DNA of 64,000 bases from Acanthochlamys bracteata (lineage: Eukaryota; Streptophyta; Magnoliopsida; Pandanales; Velloziaceae). The stretch spans positions 4,156,501-4,220,500 of the forward strand of contig CM034135.1 of assembly GCA_019914995.1 (NCBI GenBank). The letters are read 5' to 3'. Positions within the stretch are counted from its first letter, which is position 1. Each line of letters begins with the position of its first letter. Shown piece after piece: positions 1-13,473 of this stretch. Position numbers and translations under genes: made by a program. Under the pieces are notes generated by a model. The model was not told where the DNA came from. It saw nothing but the letters and a program-made list of their open reading frames with translations, and made no database searches.

Positions 1-299
1 AATTCCAATTGCGATTAACGAGGCTTTGAATCAGGACTCAGGCGAATTCAATTGCTTGAATTATAGAACTACGAAAATTATAAAATAAAAATTTTCGAGA
101 CAGGGTCACAGGGCTCGGTAGAGACCAACAGGACCAAATAGAACACAACATTCAGGCCCAATTATAAATATAGGCCCATATGTAAAGTGGGATTTAGGCC
201 TTTTATCGTTTCAGGTTCAATAAAACTCTCGAAATAGAATGAACTGTTTTTCTATCTGTAATTTCCATTTCATTGAACTGACCGAAATTCTAGAAAGAG

Positions 300-1200
300 A
301 TGGACGAATATGAAGCTAGACAGTCTCTACACAATTTTTTTTTCTCCAACATCCTGATTCCATCAATCTCTAAACAACTCTCCAAACCCATACGTGCTCC
401 ACTGTTACTGCATCAAGCTCTCTCAGGCATTTCATCGAACACCTTAACACCATCACTCCACTCACTTTTTTACTCCAACCAATTCTCTTCTATTTCTCAA
501 TCCCAGCCTTCAAACACCAAACCTACTCTTGATGACGTCAGTAATGACGTAATTGATGATGCCACCACCTATAGCGAAGAAGAATAACGTAGCTTAACAC
601 CCAATAACCCGGGTTCTTCGAGATTTGGAGATTGCGCTCTCTTGCTTCAAAGATTTTCATGTCGAAGCTGCAGAGGCGAAACGACGGTTACAGAGCTGTG
701 GGGTAATGCTGAGAACCGCGCTTGTTGATGCAGTCCTTGAACGGCTGCGGTACGACTGGGCTGCTGATGATCAGCCAGGCTGTGACCACAATCTTCATTC
801 TTGTCACTCTATGCTTGCTGCCCTTGCCAAGGCTCGCCGTTTCGACACCGCATGGGCCCTTGTAGCTGATATGCGAAACCGTAGCCTGCTTAAACCCCAG
901 ACCTCCTCATTCTCATCAGTCGATATGCAGCAGCACGAGTTGCCAGAGCTTACATCATGCTGATTAGGAAACTGTCAAGGTGGAGACAACATGAGAGTGT
1001 TTCAAAGTTGTGGGAAGAGATGAAGGAGAATGGACTAGGTCCTGATAGAAGTGCCTAAATTGTCCTCATACATGGTCTTTTTTTAAATGGCAAGCTAGAG
1101 ATGCTGCAAAATACTACTAGAAATGAAGCTTAAAATTTTTGAATAGAACCGAGGACTGATGAGATGATACAAGCCTCGTTTTCTGGCAAGGAGATCTCAG
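300..1200 (+). pseudogene. Degenerate PPR (pentatricopeptide repeat) gene, probably organelle-targeted ancestor
   Basis: An ATG at 300 opens a 95-codon frame rich in Ser, Leu and Asn, like the targeting leader of a mitochondrial PPR protein; it stops at 585-587. The homology resumes in another frame from about 620 to 960, with a PPR-like stretch containing HSMLAALAKARRFDTAWALV. After a further shift, SKLWEEMKENGLGPDRSA is readable near 1000-1060, which is a typical PPR helix pair, and a last weak piece (TDEMIQASFSGKEI) lies near 1155-1195. PPR proteins bind organellar RNA through tandem 35-residue helix pairs; only two or three degenerate repeats survive here. At least two frameshifts and internal stops show the gene is broken. 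The reading order and family are clear; the exact parent gene is not. Confidence 0.75.
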
Positions 1201-1215
1201 GACAGAACTGAAGGG

Positions 1216-2560
1216 ATCCAAGTTGCACTATAACCTTTGGATAGAACTAAGAGCTACCCATTGTTCATCAGGCTGTGATAATTAACTGAAGCTTCCAAAA
1301 CTGTAAAAGGAGAGCAAGAAAACTTCCTTTAAAAAGTGCAAGACTTGTCATTGCAGAATTTTCGTCAAACAACACATGGAGTTTTCAGTACAAGAATTTG
1401 TTAAAGGAATCCACCTATACAGTCATCTTCTAGTTTGAAGAGATGAAAGCAAAATCAAAGCATTTGTTTGCACTGGTCAGTAACTTTCAATTCTGTATAT
1501 AGGGCTCATATCAATAATTGTATTTGCTTTGTGGATTCTTCTGTTCATCCTCTCTTGTATGTGAATTTTGTGCTGTTTAGTTTCCTCAGGAGTTTGTAGA
1601 ATATAAACTCTGAGCTCTGCTAAGGTTTATGCCAATTAACCAGCATGGCTGCATGTGAGAGTTGATAAACTTCCATTGGTTGTATTTGTTGCATCTATAG
1701 TCATAATCACTTTAATTTAATCATTTTCTGACAAATAACTACGATTTAAGGGATGCTGTGGAAATGTTGATGATAGATCTTTTTCATTATATTTAGTCTT
1801 GAGAATACTAGAGGCTACCACAGGTATTTCGGAGGTGTTTGGGAGTGCTTTTAAAATAGAGTTTTTCTATAATGGAGGGTATTTTTGTTCTTTTTAAAAA
1901 ATGAGTTCTATTTTTTTATCTAAAAAAAAAGCAATAAAAAGATCTCACTTCGTAGAATTTTCTTATGCTTTCTAAATATTTAAATAAATTCTCTAAATAT
2001 TTATAAAAGATGCATTGTAAAACGTGAATTAGAAAATTAAAAAGCTGCTTTTTTGGGACGCTTTATCAAACGCATCCGAATCTAGTTCTAGCTTGTTGGA
2101 ATTATAACATTTGAGGCCTTATTTTATATCCATAAGCATTAGGTCCATTAGGATGCACATAATGCTCGTGCCTTTTGTTTCATGGATCACAATAAAGTGT
2201 TGTTCACAAACTTTGAATGTTAATATTCAGTTCTGATACTTGGTGAATAGAAAATTGGTAGCCTATTACGTGCATATTAGACTGCCATTTCTAAGAATCA
2301 ATTCCTTCCGTTGATTAGGATTCATCAGTATTTAGGCTCATACCTCTCTGCTCAAGAGAAAATTAACTCTAAGATCACGAGTATCTCTTTGAAGTTTATC
2401 AGAGAAGGGGGGAAACTAAGAAAAGGTAGGTGCAGCATTTAGTGATCCCAACTTATTACTATGTCAACTATGGGGTAATGAACTAAATAGTCATGATAAT
2501 AATTCAAAATAAATAATAGGGTTGAAACTCTTAAACCCAATAAGAAGTGTGAAAATAATT
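1216..2560. other. Gene-free stretch with an AT-rich dispersed repeat
   Basis: No coding region is visible. About 1830-2096 is a copy of an AT-rich dispersed repeat. It starts near GGGAGTGCTTTTAAAATAGA, contains a CGTAGAATTTT core and ends near TTTTTTGGGACGC...ATCAAACGCATCC. The same sequence order recurs near 53806-54040, and more diverged forms occur near 33895-34110 and 42175-42420. It has no coding capacity and is probably a MITE. Confidence 0.5.
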
Positions 2561-3330
2561 TTCATCGAATCTTTAGTTAATATTTGAAAGCATTCCATGT
2601 GAGAACAAGTGATTATTGTAGTTGGTTGCGCCTTGTATTCCTGACCCAATATAAGTAGAAAGCTTTAGTAAAAGTTCTATAACAACAAAGTAGCTCACGT
2701 CTGAGTGGCAAAAGATTTACTAGTAAGGTTGTTTTCAAAATGAAACCTCCCTCTCCAAGTATTCTCACGGGCCTATAGTTTTTTCTAGGCTCATTGTGGT
2801 ATTTGCTCACACCTCTTGTGGTTAAGTTAGCATCCCAATTTAGCTATCAAAGATAGCTAAGGCAGATTGTATAGATTTTAGAAAAAGAAGAGAAATAAAA
2901 TGCACACTTAATGAGAGCTTGGAAAGAACTCTTTATTGACACTCAAGCTTCTTAGAAAGTTTTGCTTGTTGGTTATAAATGAGGGCCTTGCCGTCCTATT
3001 TATACCCATTCCATCTCCTTAATGGATGATGGGCATTATATTGATCGGACTATGAAAGATATTTGATTCCAAAAGTTCTTATATGATATCCATACAAAAT
3101 CTCTACCTCTCAAAATATCCTAAACATTTAGAGTACTCTACCTTACTCTAGTATTATGTTATATACAAGGCATCTTACCAAGCAAATATCTCCCGTGTCT
3201 AGAGTATTCTAAACTACTCTAGACTTCTCCACAATAGCCACGTTGCCAAGGAAATAAGGCATTTTACATAGGCAACATATCATCTCACATAGGCTGAAAG
3301 TATGAGGAGAGAAGTCAAAATAACCGTACT
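2560..3330 (-). repeat. LTR-like retrotransposon relic with a TATA box
   Basis: Read on the minus strand, a TATAAATAGG box at 2995-3004 is followed by a leader, an AATAAAG polyadenylation-like signal near 2930 and a T-rich stretch, an order resembling U3-R-U5 of a plant LTR. A 65-codon minus-strand frame (2613-2810) has no recognisable domain. No second LTR or target-site duplication was identified, so a solo or truncated LTR is the best reading, with low certainty. Confidence 0.3.
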
Positions 3331-4298
3331 ATGACACCAAGTAGCTGAATTATCTTTGTCTTCATAATTTCAACCCGCACAACTATTTTTCCAGCATGTA
3401 AATCTGTTCCCACTCGTCAGCATCTTTGGAGAATTGGAAATTTCTTTCTAACAAGCACAAGTTTTTCTTTGAGTAGTTATTAATTTTGTTCCTACTAGTA
3501 TAGCTCCAATTGGAGAAATGAAGAATTACAAGCATGCGGAATCACTTTGCTAGCACTAACTGGCAGAAAAAATCATCCTGCTTAACTATTTCCACACATA
3601 GCACATGATTGAACACACGTAATAGCAATATTATTTAGAAGAGGAAAATTCTACATTGTCTTGCAGTCAACAATCTCAATTAAGGCTTTAAAAATCTTTG
3701 ATAAAACAGTGACTTCATTTTAGATTTAATGGACTTGCTATGAACACATGCTTCTTTTGAGATGATAAGCTTAATGTCATTTTCTTATGTTGAATCTTGA
3801 CTACATAGAATTGTTGAATATCTTCCTGTCTGCTTATTTTTATGCTCCAGCATTTTCGAAGAAAGCTAGATATTTCTCAGGATTAATGATCCTTAATGTT
3901 ATGCTACTTTGACATCTATGTTCTTACAACATAACATTTCTTTCTGGCTGCATCTTTTTTTTGGAGACCTAATTACACTTGGCAAGATAGTTTAGACCGA
4001 CCATAAATGCTCATGCAATGTATTTGTAGCACATTCCACCATTACCGCATTCACATGTTTATCAACTTAAGTTGTAAGGTTTAGAGAACAGTGGCAAATC
4101 ACAATTGATAAAAACAATCAATACCATCAGCTAGCTAGAAAGTTTACTGCATGTCGACTTACATTGTCTATAGAATGGAATATTACAATAAACAAAAGAA
4201 TCAGGTTCCAGCATAATCTAAGGGGCTACTATCTCCGAGTACTTCCCTAGTATAGAGTTTACCACCTACTCTATACAAAACATTGTATATGTTAAAGC
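3331..4298. other. Intergenic; 3' flank of the NAC gene
   Basis: Unstructured AT-rich sequence with no frame that resembles a protein. The part next to 4298 is presumably the 3' untranslated region of the minus-strand NAC gene. Confidence 0.4.
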
Positions 4299-6071
4299 TC
4301 AAAAGGGTGGCAAATTGTTCTGATTTTGGGTGTTTGGAAAGTAGTATTCCTGATTTGAGATGTCAAGGCTTGGGACTGATGCAGATGCTGCTAGAGTCTG
4401 CATGTCATCAAGATTCATGTCCATAAACCAGTTATTCTCTTCTTTCTTTTGCTGGTAAAATGACGGTAAGCTGCTAGTATTGATGCTTCTGCATGTCTGT
4501 CCTTGATTATAAAAGTTAGTTTGGTACGCTGTTTGCAGGTAAATATCATCTATTGCTGGGTATATATCATTCTCAATGTCTGATTCATTAGTCCTGAAAC
4601 TATCTGATAAAGTGTCATCATTCGCTTCCAACGAGTCAATAGTTTCTCTGAAGGATGTTGTCATCTTCTGCTGTTGCATTTTCTCCCAAGAATTCTTCTT
4701 ATTGTATAGTCGACAGAGTACCCAGTCATCTAGCTGTTGCATGAAATCAAAACCAAATGAGCATGACCATGAAATCCTTGGCTAAAATTTTTCTGCAGAC
4801 AATGTTAACTAGTTCTAGTTGTTCTTACCCTTTGGCTCTTTTTGTTATTTGCAGCGTGGCTGATTTCTGCGATGCGGTACTCATGCATGATCCAGTCAGT
4901 CTTGATCCCCCTGGGTGCCTTTCCAGAATAAAAAACCAAAGCCTTCTTGATTCCGACAGCCCGATTACTGCCTTGGGGCGAGACAGGCTTGTCTGCACCT
5001 GTTGCTTTCCAGTAACCTTTCCCAGCAGCCCTGTTTGGCCTGGAGCCGTTAGGATACTTACGGTCACGAGGTGTGAAGAAATACCATTCTCTTTGTCCGA
5101 ATAAAGCCTTATCTGCATGCAGTATGATATTGTATGAATCAGCACAAATCTTTAAAACTTGAATAAACAGCAGAAAATAAATATTGGATACGGGACAATC
5201 ATGTTTTTATCTTTATAGTCTTTTTGTATAGTCTTTTTGCAGCATTTCAGAGGATCATAAACAGAGAGATAAATGTATCAATAGTCTTCAACTACATGGT
5301 TAATTCTCTTAACCTTCTCTTATATATGTAAGGCAGATTTGAAGGATGAGAGAAAAACCAAGATTATAAAATAAATATATTAAAATTTTAAATTTTAAAT
5401 AAAATGGAAAAGAAGAAGGTGCTGGAAAATAACATGCATGAATCTAAACCAAGATTTCTTCAAATGGCGGAGATGGTCATTTAGTTTTTACTCGTGCATC
5501 CTTAAACTAGATCAAAGTACTTCAAAATTAAAGGTCTCGATCTCAACTTGTTAAAAACAGGAAAAAGAGAATATTTTGGAGCATGATTACAGCTTAGGTG
5601 CTAGGAATCCCACATGCATGCATGGACTTCCAACTAATAAAAATACATGAATAATATTGCAATAATCAACTCTAACATTGTTAATCGTAATCCTTTATTG
5701 TTTTTATTTTCAAATAGAGCACAATATTTTCCACTAAAATCATAAATAGCAAACTAATTTTCCCTATTAAAAAAGTATCAAATAGAATCTCAAAGAACAA
5801 TGCAAAAGAAGAGATTCAATAAAATTAAATCAAAACTCAAAGCTGTCTGAAAATGTTTGAAAAGTTAATTACCTGGTAGCTCCCAAGGGTCGTACTTGTA
5901 GAGATCGATCTCAGCAATTATAGGCACAGGGAGTCTCTGACATGCAACCTTCTTGCACAAGTAGTGAACGATGAGTTCCTCATCTGTCGGGTGAAACCTG
6001 AACCCCGGCGGCAATCCCATCTCTGCTTCTGCGTCCCTCTTCACTACTGCAGCACCACCATTAGTTCCCAT
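4299..6071 (-). CDS. NAC transcription factor, ATAF / SNAC-A type (three exons)
   Basis: The exons are 6071-5873, 5112-4829 and 4733-4299. All introns are GT-AG, the phases join cleanly, and the product is 305 aa. The NAC domain fills about residues 19-170. Subdomain A has [19 protein letters not shown], subdomain B has [15 protein letters not shown], and C/D has [20 protein letters not shown] followed by [12 protein letters not shown] and [20 protein letters not shown]. Subdomain E is [13 protein letters not shown] at the start of exon 3. The salt-bridge pair used for dimerisation in ANAC019 (Arg of GFRF, second Glu of DEEL) is present. The C-terminus is acidic and Ser/Asn/Gln-rich, as expected of an activation region. 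Family members are nuclear regulators of stress, ABA and senescence responses; that role is inferred from clade. The N-terminal extension [19 protein letters not shown] is unusual in sequence but not disruptive. The start is the first ATG, downstream of a TATA-like box. Confidence 0.93.
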
Positions 6072-6196
6072 CTCGTCTCTCTCTGCAAAACTTTATTTCT
6101 GTTGTTTTCTTCCTTGTAGTAGCGCTTACGAAGAAGATAGAAGAAGAGAAAATGTGGCGACCGACTTCGTTCAGCTTCACCGAACACGAAGGAGGT

Positions 6197-6208
6197 TCAT
6201 ATATAATG
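6197..6208 (-). promoter_or_regulatory. Likely TATA box of the ATAF-type NAC gene
   Basis: TATATATG on the minus strand lies about 130 bases upstream of the ATG at 6071. It is followed by a purine-rich GAAGAAGA leader, the usual spacing for a plant core promoter with a leader of about 100 nt. Confidence 0.45.
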
Positions 6209-6299
6209 AATTTGTTCTTGTCAGATGAAGGAAGCTTCCTACCTTACTCGCGGTCAAAATGCTAGCAGACTGCTGCCGTCACAAAATTAAGGTTCTATT

Positions 6300-8580
6300 C
6301 ATTTAATTTTATTCATTCTAGGAAACGGGAAATTTTATCCTTTTTTAAAGTAACTGAATTAGTGATTTAATTCCACGAAGCAACACCAGATTCAAAAAAT
6401 GAGTTTATTCTACTAATATAGTATCTAATGTGTAAAATTGAGGCTTTAAAGTTAAAAACCCATATAAAGAAATTTTTTTAAGATAAACGGGCATTGCTAG
6501 CTAGTAACATAATTATTTTTTGCGACTATCTTTAAAAATTTAAGATGCTTATCTACAGCTAGATTTTAAAGATTTTTTTCTTCTAAAAGTCGATGAATAT
6601 GCAAGTAAGTTTTATTATTTTTAATAATTTAAAAAATATATAAATAAAAAAATTAGAACTAAAATTTCGTACGTTGAAATAAAATTTAAAATTTTTTTTA
6701 TAATTAAAATATATAAATTAATTAAAATTTAAAATTTGATCTAAAAAAATAAAATTATAAATATTTAAAATACGCTCTAATAATAAAGCGGGTTGTACTA
6801 GTTGTTTGATAAGTTGGAATCAATCCTCAGCAAATTTGAGAATGTAAGAATATCTTTCTTTAATATATCTTCTCTTGTACGAGGTGGGGGGCAGTTTTTA
6901 TATAATCTCTTTTATTAGTTTTATATTTATTTATAATTTGCACGTGAGGATTTTTCTTTTCTCTTTTTAGCTGAACTGAACCTGGCAATATACCCCGCCG
7001 CCGGCTAACGTCATTGCAGACGCTGTCTGCTTCGGGCATTCTTGGTTTACAAGCAACCAACTAAAAAATTACCCTTAAATTCTTCAACTTCTTTTTTTCC
7101 AGGTATATTCAGCTTTTTTCATGAGGATTTTGTTATAAAACAACAAATTTTCTTCTAGTCAAAAGATGTAGAACACCTGTTAAGGTAATGCTGAATACTA
7201 ATCTTTGACGGTTTGAACTAGATAAGGATGTACTTTAGCACACTAAAAGTAGTTATTAAAATATTTTTGCTATAAGTTTAATTTTATATTAGTTTATAAA
7301 AAGAAAAGTTATAAAAAAATTTTCTATTTTTGTGTAATTAAAAATTTAAAATAAAATTATAACTATGACAAAAACACATTTCAATAAATTTGATCACAAT
7401 ATGTGAACATCTAAAGTTTACTAGTCATGTTAATATTTTCTCCGGTAAACATGCAAGGTTTATTAATCATGTTAACATTCTTAATTCAATTATATTTTAG
7501 ATGTTTATGAAAATCAACTTTTTTAGAATGAATATTTACATTTTGAAAAAATAAGTTCTATATTTTTATTAAAAACTAAAATTTAATGATTTAAAATTTA
7601 TATATTATATATTTTTTAGAATTTATTTGTAAAAAATAAAAAAATAATTATAAATAAAGAAATATATAATAAAAAAGAGTTAAAATATTTCAAGACAACA
7701 CGTGAAAAATCGTTTCCTTACAAACATTATCACTTTCAAAATATATAGCAACTAATCCATACGGTCACTTTGATTGGATATACAGTCAAAATTGGCCAAC
7801 ATTAGTAAATGGAGATGTGGCATGCTGTGTTACCTTAACGGAAATTTTAAAAAGAAAAAAGAAAAAACATTTGAAGGACATGAATGTCTGCAAGACCGTT
7901 TAGAAAAAAGTTAGAAATTCTAGCTTTGGCGGTGTGGAAATTTCGGCACACCCCAACAGTGCTCAAAGGTTTCAAGCAAGAATTAAAGGTCTTGATTATG
8001 TAATTAATGTTACTTTCCCTTCTAGCACGTGGGCTTTTACAGGTAAGTCCAATGTTGGTCTAACCTTTTAGCTGGAGCGTCAACGTGTCTGCTGGACCAT
8101 TTAGACCAAATAAAGCCGTCATCACAAATGAACGGCTCTGGATGGATGTTTTCTCACAGACCGGACCTGCAATTTCCATCGTCAGGCTACGTGGTGCAGG
8201 CTGCCGATGACTGAAGATTCCAAAAGCCCGGAGAGAAATATCTTATTATTATTATTATTATCGTTGTTGTTTCTTTTTTTGGGTCTCTTTAATTAACAGT
8301 AAGCGACCGAAAGCATAAGCAGCACAAACGAATGCTAGGAGCACAGCTGCGGTGAGAACCAGATAATCCATGTATGATCATACGTATATAACATACATAA
8401 GAGATATAATACGGAGAGAGAAAGTTACTTGACTAGAGTAGGCAAAAATCGTACACAAAACTCAACCAATAAAAAACAAATAGGTCCACTTTTGATAAAA
8501 TATTTATAACATAACTAAAATCTGTCTCACTCTTCTTCTCACTCAAATCTCATGACAGACTATGTTTTTATAGGAAAAAA
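6300..8580. other. AT-rich intergenic region, no gene
   Basis: A long run of A/T-rich sequence, probably decayed MITEs, around 6480-6780 and 7250-7680. A short (TTA)n run is at about 8250-8270. No frame resembles a known protein. Confidence 0.4.
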
Positions 8581-8582
8581 AT

Positions 8583-8953
8583 AGGGGCACTTTCGGACAC
8601 TCCTTCCTCGGTTTATGGTTGGGGTGATTTTTAAATCTAATCTCCACCGTTAGATATGAAGAACTATGAGTTAGAAACATATCCATAAAATTTCAGCTCA
8701 ATCGAACTACGAATTCACGCCCATCCGGTCACTTGATCAAGATGACAGAAATGATACAATATATATATTTTTAAGTTTTCTTATTTTCTGTCATGTTGAT
8801 CAAATAACCGGATGATATGAATTTTTAGTCCGATTGAGCTGAAATTTTATAAATATATTTCTAATTCATAGTTTTTCATATCCAACGGTGGAGATTGAAT
8901 TTGAAAGTCACCCTGATCATAAACCGGTGAGAGAGTGCTCGGGAGTGCTCCTA
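8583..8953. mobile_element. Foldback MITE, family F, copy 1
   Basis: The two halves are inverted copies of each other. CTCCACCGTTAGATATGAAG near 8641 is mirrored by its near-complement CATATCCAACGGTGGAG near 8878, and CTCAATCGAACTA is mirrored by TCCGATTGAGCTG. The ends carry GGCACT / AGTGCTC-like sequence, and the middle is a short AT tract. There is no coding capacity. Related full copies are at 13045-13392 and 22661-23009; half copies are near 12838-13040, 28930-29160 and 40548-40780. Confidence 0.75.
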
Positions 8954-8989
8954 AGGAGGGAGTGTCTCTATTCTTCTCTGTTTTTATAA

Positions 8990-11900
8990 TATGTGCAAAG
9001 AGGTGGTAAATTTACCCCAAAACAAAGAGAAAAAAAAACTTGACACGATCAGTTACTATACTAGGCTCGGCGGTATGACCCACATGCTGTTATGAATAAT
9101 ACATACAAGTGTGATGTGTATGTTACTTCAAATTCAACTAAATAAATAAATAAATTAAAACAAAATTCAAAATAATAAAGGGAAGTTTTGTGACTGAGGA
9201 TTGGCTAGGCTTGTGGAGTAGAATTGGATGGGCCTTGTTGGATCTACTAGGCGGGCCTCCATAATTAGCAGGATCGTTTATGATCTCTGAGCATAGTGAT
9301 TTTGTAAGCCCATATTTTGTAAACGGCCTTACCCAACCAATACTAATCAGGAAGTGATTGATAATAAACTAACGGTATACACAAGGTGTTTTGCATTGTT
9401 GTCATGTATAACAAAGGGCGTGTTACTTACGGTAAGTTCGGATACATGAGTACGAAATGAAAGTAAGAGAATATATAAAAAAATAAAATAATAGATAGAA
9501 AAGAATAGTTATTTAATTTTATAATATTTGAATATATATTAAGAGTAATAAATTAATTATATTTGAAAAATATGTAAATGAAATAGTAACAGAAATAAAT
9601 TTTTTATATAAAATTCAAATATATTTTTTATTTATATTAAACTAATTTTATTAATATAATTTTAAATTAATTTTATGAATATAACTTTAAAATTAATTTT
9701 TATATTAATTTAATTTATGTAATATTATAATGTTAGATATAATTTAACAAAATTAAAGTAGTTTTTAAATATAAATAAAGTTGATCATATAGTTTTATAT
9801 TTTTCTACCATTAAAATCAATTGAAACTAAATAAATATAAAAATTATAAATTATTATAATAAAATAATATTTATTAATTAAAAATAAATATTAAGTTACA
9901 AAATACTAAGTTAAAATTAAAAAAATGAAAAAATAAAAGAAAAAATAATTTTTTTTTTTTTTCTATCACTGGGCGTACCTAGAGAATCGATGGGTATGCA
10001 CTTCATCACGGTTTATAGGAAAAGAAGAGTAGGCGCTTCTGTTTTTTCCTCCATTTAATAAAATATTATTAAATATAGATAGGTATAAAAAATATTTTAC
10101 CATTATCATCACTGTTTATATCTACCATAATCCAAGCATACGGTTATTGTCTGGAGCTAATTTTTCCGTCAAAAGTTAAGTTCCACGCACTTTATATGTT
10201 TACCATATATTAAACTAACACTTTTATAAAACTCAGTTATTTTTTACAAAATCTCATTTCAATGGAAACTAATTTGGTGCACTCCCTAGAATCTCTCGCT
10301 CCCTCATCTTCGGTGTTCATATACATTTCGCAAGAATCCTCCCTGCCTCATCTTCAATCCAGACCTAGAAGCATCTCTTTAGATTTAGGATTCAAATCTG
10401 ACGCGTCTCTCCCTTTCTCGATCAATCATTTCTAATTAGAGCTCGTCTCCCTCAAGTCTTCTTTTTTTTTTTTCGTTTTACAAACAATCCATCTTCGTTC
10501 CATCTCAGATATAGCTGCTTAATTTTCTTTTATAGATGGCAAAGAGATTAGAAAAAGTGGGCAACCTAAAATAACAATAAACTTCACTTTTAATATTCAC
10601 TTCCAAATCAAAATAAACACCAAAATCACTTTAAATATTCACTTATAATACAAAAAAATATATAAATTAAACATATTTCTAATAATTAATTTTTAAATAA
10701 CTCATTATATGAAACTCACTTCAACACAAACTAAACATGCCTAAAGCAACAGTCATTTAAATACAAACATCAGACGTTAAGCTCAAAGTATATATGTTCT
10801 CTCGTAGTTAGTTCGTTTTTTGGAAATTCGAAAATGATATTAAGGGGATGATCAAGAGCCAGGCTTGAGATGCTAAACATTAAGCGTGTGTTTATCTTGA
10901 CGTAAATTCACTTCTTTAAAAATAAATTAAAAAAATAAAAATAAAAATAAAATATCTAATAAAAAATATCTTTTATATAAATTTTATATTAATAATAAAT
11001 TTAAAAAATAAATTAAAAAAATATTTTAAAATTTTTATTTATTTTATACTAAAAATAAATTAAAAAAATTGAAATTTAAGAGATCGGTAAATGCGACCTA
11101 ATTTCTGCAAGCAAGCTGTAGGACAATGACAATTTAAAGATCTCAACCATCGTTGGACAATGAATCAATGATTTTTCCAAAACCAACCCCCGCGTGCAAC
11201 TGCAAGTCAATCCCTTTTAGATAAAGCAGCTATTGACAAAATGCATGCTTTCCTTCAAGCTTACAAAAGTTGTTAGGTGCAGCTACAGGGACAGCTATTC
11301 AATGTACTCATTAATCCTCAACAAGAAATCAAATCGTTTTTTAAAATGTTTATGTAAAATAGGACAAATTTTTATAAGTATTTCGGGCGCATGAATAGGA
11401 TCAAATTTGACCTAGTGTATAGTTTTATTGATATATTAGTTTTGATTTTGTTCGTAACCAAACTAGTAACTACGAAAAGAACTTTTTGTGTGCTAAAGTA
11501 CGCTTGAGTAATTAAGAAAGAAGAATTGAAGTGATTAATTGGTCAATGGTCAAAAATATCGAACTGCGTTCAATATCATCTTGAGTTTGGTTTCCCATGA
11601 TTGGGCTCCAAGTGTTACTAATTAATTAATGTTCATTCAAAGCTATCACCTTCAAACACTTTTCAATTTCAACGTTGTATTTTATTATCTAACTAATTTT
11701 GAAAGCAGGTATCTAAATGCTTACTTGTAGGACTCAAATTAGTACCCATATATCTATTCTTCAAGTGTATGTTTGGGTATTGTTCATACTTCTCTTTTTA
11801 GATTTTTAATTATTCTGGTATCTATACAAATGTCCAAATGATACTGGTTTTATTAGAATTCGTTTAGTAAGCATGTACATGTTTTACATAAGCGCATGAA

Positions 11901-12230
11901 ATATTATACTACAGAATGTACCTAATACTTTTTCCTTGAAATTTTCTGCTATATAATTCTTAGTTGTCCAATTCACCTACGTGGGAAATGCTATTTAATG
12001 GTAGTTTCGTCGCTATGAAAGCCACTTGAATACTGTGCTACCCTTATGATAGCATCATCATGCGACTGTTTTTCAGCTTTACGAAGTCAACAATATGAAT
12101 ATGAATATATATATGGTTTATCTGCAAGTTAATTTTGGAAATAGAAACTCGAGAGAAATCGTCAAGGAATTGTTGGAATAATTCTGATAGGATTAGATTT
12201 CCAATTTAAAATCATTGATCAACTATTTAC
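8990..12230. other. AT-rich intergenic region, no gene
   Basis: Contains A/T-dominated stretches near 9460-9960 and 10890-11090 that look like decayed small repeats, and moderately complex spacer elsewhere. A CT-rich patch at 10260-10520 resembles a leader but no reading frame follows it. No RNA gene was seen. Confidence 0.4.
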
Positions 12231-12790
12231 AGATTAATATCTTTCACAAATAATCACATGTTCATTTTAGTATTTAGTTAATCAAGAGTTATTAGAAAGC
12301 ATGGGTTATTAAACGCACTAAGCTATGACTTATTTGATCTAATCTAATATGAATTACTATTCCATTTGTAAATTGATAGCTCCATTTTATTTGAGCATCA
12401 TTCATATACCTCTCTGTTACTAATTAGGATTTAGCTCAATTTAGAGTTCTAATAATTTTTTCTCCAGTAACACGTCCGATGGTTTTATTTTACCGGACTT
12501 TAATATCAATTGTAGAATCGAATTCACAAATTAAATAATCGATCTACAACTTAGAAGTTACCACCTTTTATATATAAGTACATGTATAAACATTCAGATA
12601 ATGTGTGATTATTAAAGAGCGTGGATTGTTAAAACTACTAAACTAGAGCCAATTTGGTCTAATCCAAAATAAGTTGCTGGTCTATCTTCAATTTGAGTAA
12701 CTCGTTTTTCACTTGGCTCTATTCTTATGCTCCTCTGCTACTATTTTGGATCTAACCTAACTTTGATGCCCTATAAATTTCTTCATGGTG
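12230..12790. repeat. Dispersed repeat R2, dimer-like copy
   Basis: Two related blocks of about 300 bp follow one another. Each contains an AGTTATTAGAAAGCATGGG- or ATTATTAAAGAGCGTGGATT-like sequence, then a 'gttg/ttaaa..actaag/aact' segment, then TCTAATCTAATATGAATTA-like sequence. The same dimer arrangement is found at 56411-57170, where the blocks read ATTAAATAGCGTGGGTTGTT and ATTAAGGGTCGTGAGTTGTT. There is no coding capacity. It may be part of an LTR or another non-autonomous element. Confidence 0.5.
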
Positions 12791-12837
12791 TGAGAGAAGA
12801 AAACCTTTCAAAACTTCAAACTAACTACTAGAAACTA

Positions 12838-13040
12838 TTCGTTTCGGCCATTTTTGACCGACGATATTTTCAAATTCAATCACTACCATTGAATATAAAA
12901 AATTATAAGCAAAAATACACTGAAAATTTTTTTAGTCCAATCACACTATGAGTCGACCAATCGGACCACTTCATCAAGATAATATAAATAATAAAAATTG
13001 ACAATATCCTTACCCACGGTAAGAATATGAGCACTCTAAT
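12838..13040. mobile_element. Half copy of foldback MITE family F
   Basis: Matches one arm of the foldback family (ATTCAATCACTACCATTGAA, then GACCACTTCATCAAGAT), but the mirrored arm is missing. It lies directly before a full copy. Confidence 0.45.
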
Positions 13041-13044
13041 TTTT

Positions 13045-13392
13045 ATGCACACTCCAGCGCATTCCACGTCCGTTTGTTGCCGTGGAGACCTTCAAATTCA
13101 ATCGCTACCGTTAGGTATGAACAATTACGATCCATTAACATGCTGATAAAATTTTATCTGAATCGGATACAAATCGACCTCCATCCGACCACATGATCAA
13201 GATGACTAAAAAAGAAGATATATATGTTGTTAACTTTTACTATTTGTGTCATCTTGATTAGATGAAAGTTTATTCGTAATCCGTTCGAGATAAAATTTTG
13301 TCAATATATTAATGACTCATAATTCTTCATATCTAACTGTAGAGATTGGATTTGAAGGTCTCCACAGCCATAAACGTTCATGGAGTGCCCCT
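13045..13392. mobile_element. Foldback MITE, family F, copy 2
   Basis: GTGGAGACCTTCAAATTCAA near 13082 is mirrored by GGATTTGAAGGTCTCCAC near 13346, and the outer ends read GCACACTCC and GGAGTGCCCC. The copy ends about 10 bases before the (AT)n tract that holds the Mutator-like element. Confidence 0.75.
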
Positions 13393-13473
13393 ATCCTTTC
13401 CATATATATATATATATATGGGTTCGGATTTGCACAGATCGGGTTTACTGCGCAGATCCGCGCAGATCGCCTT

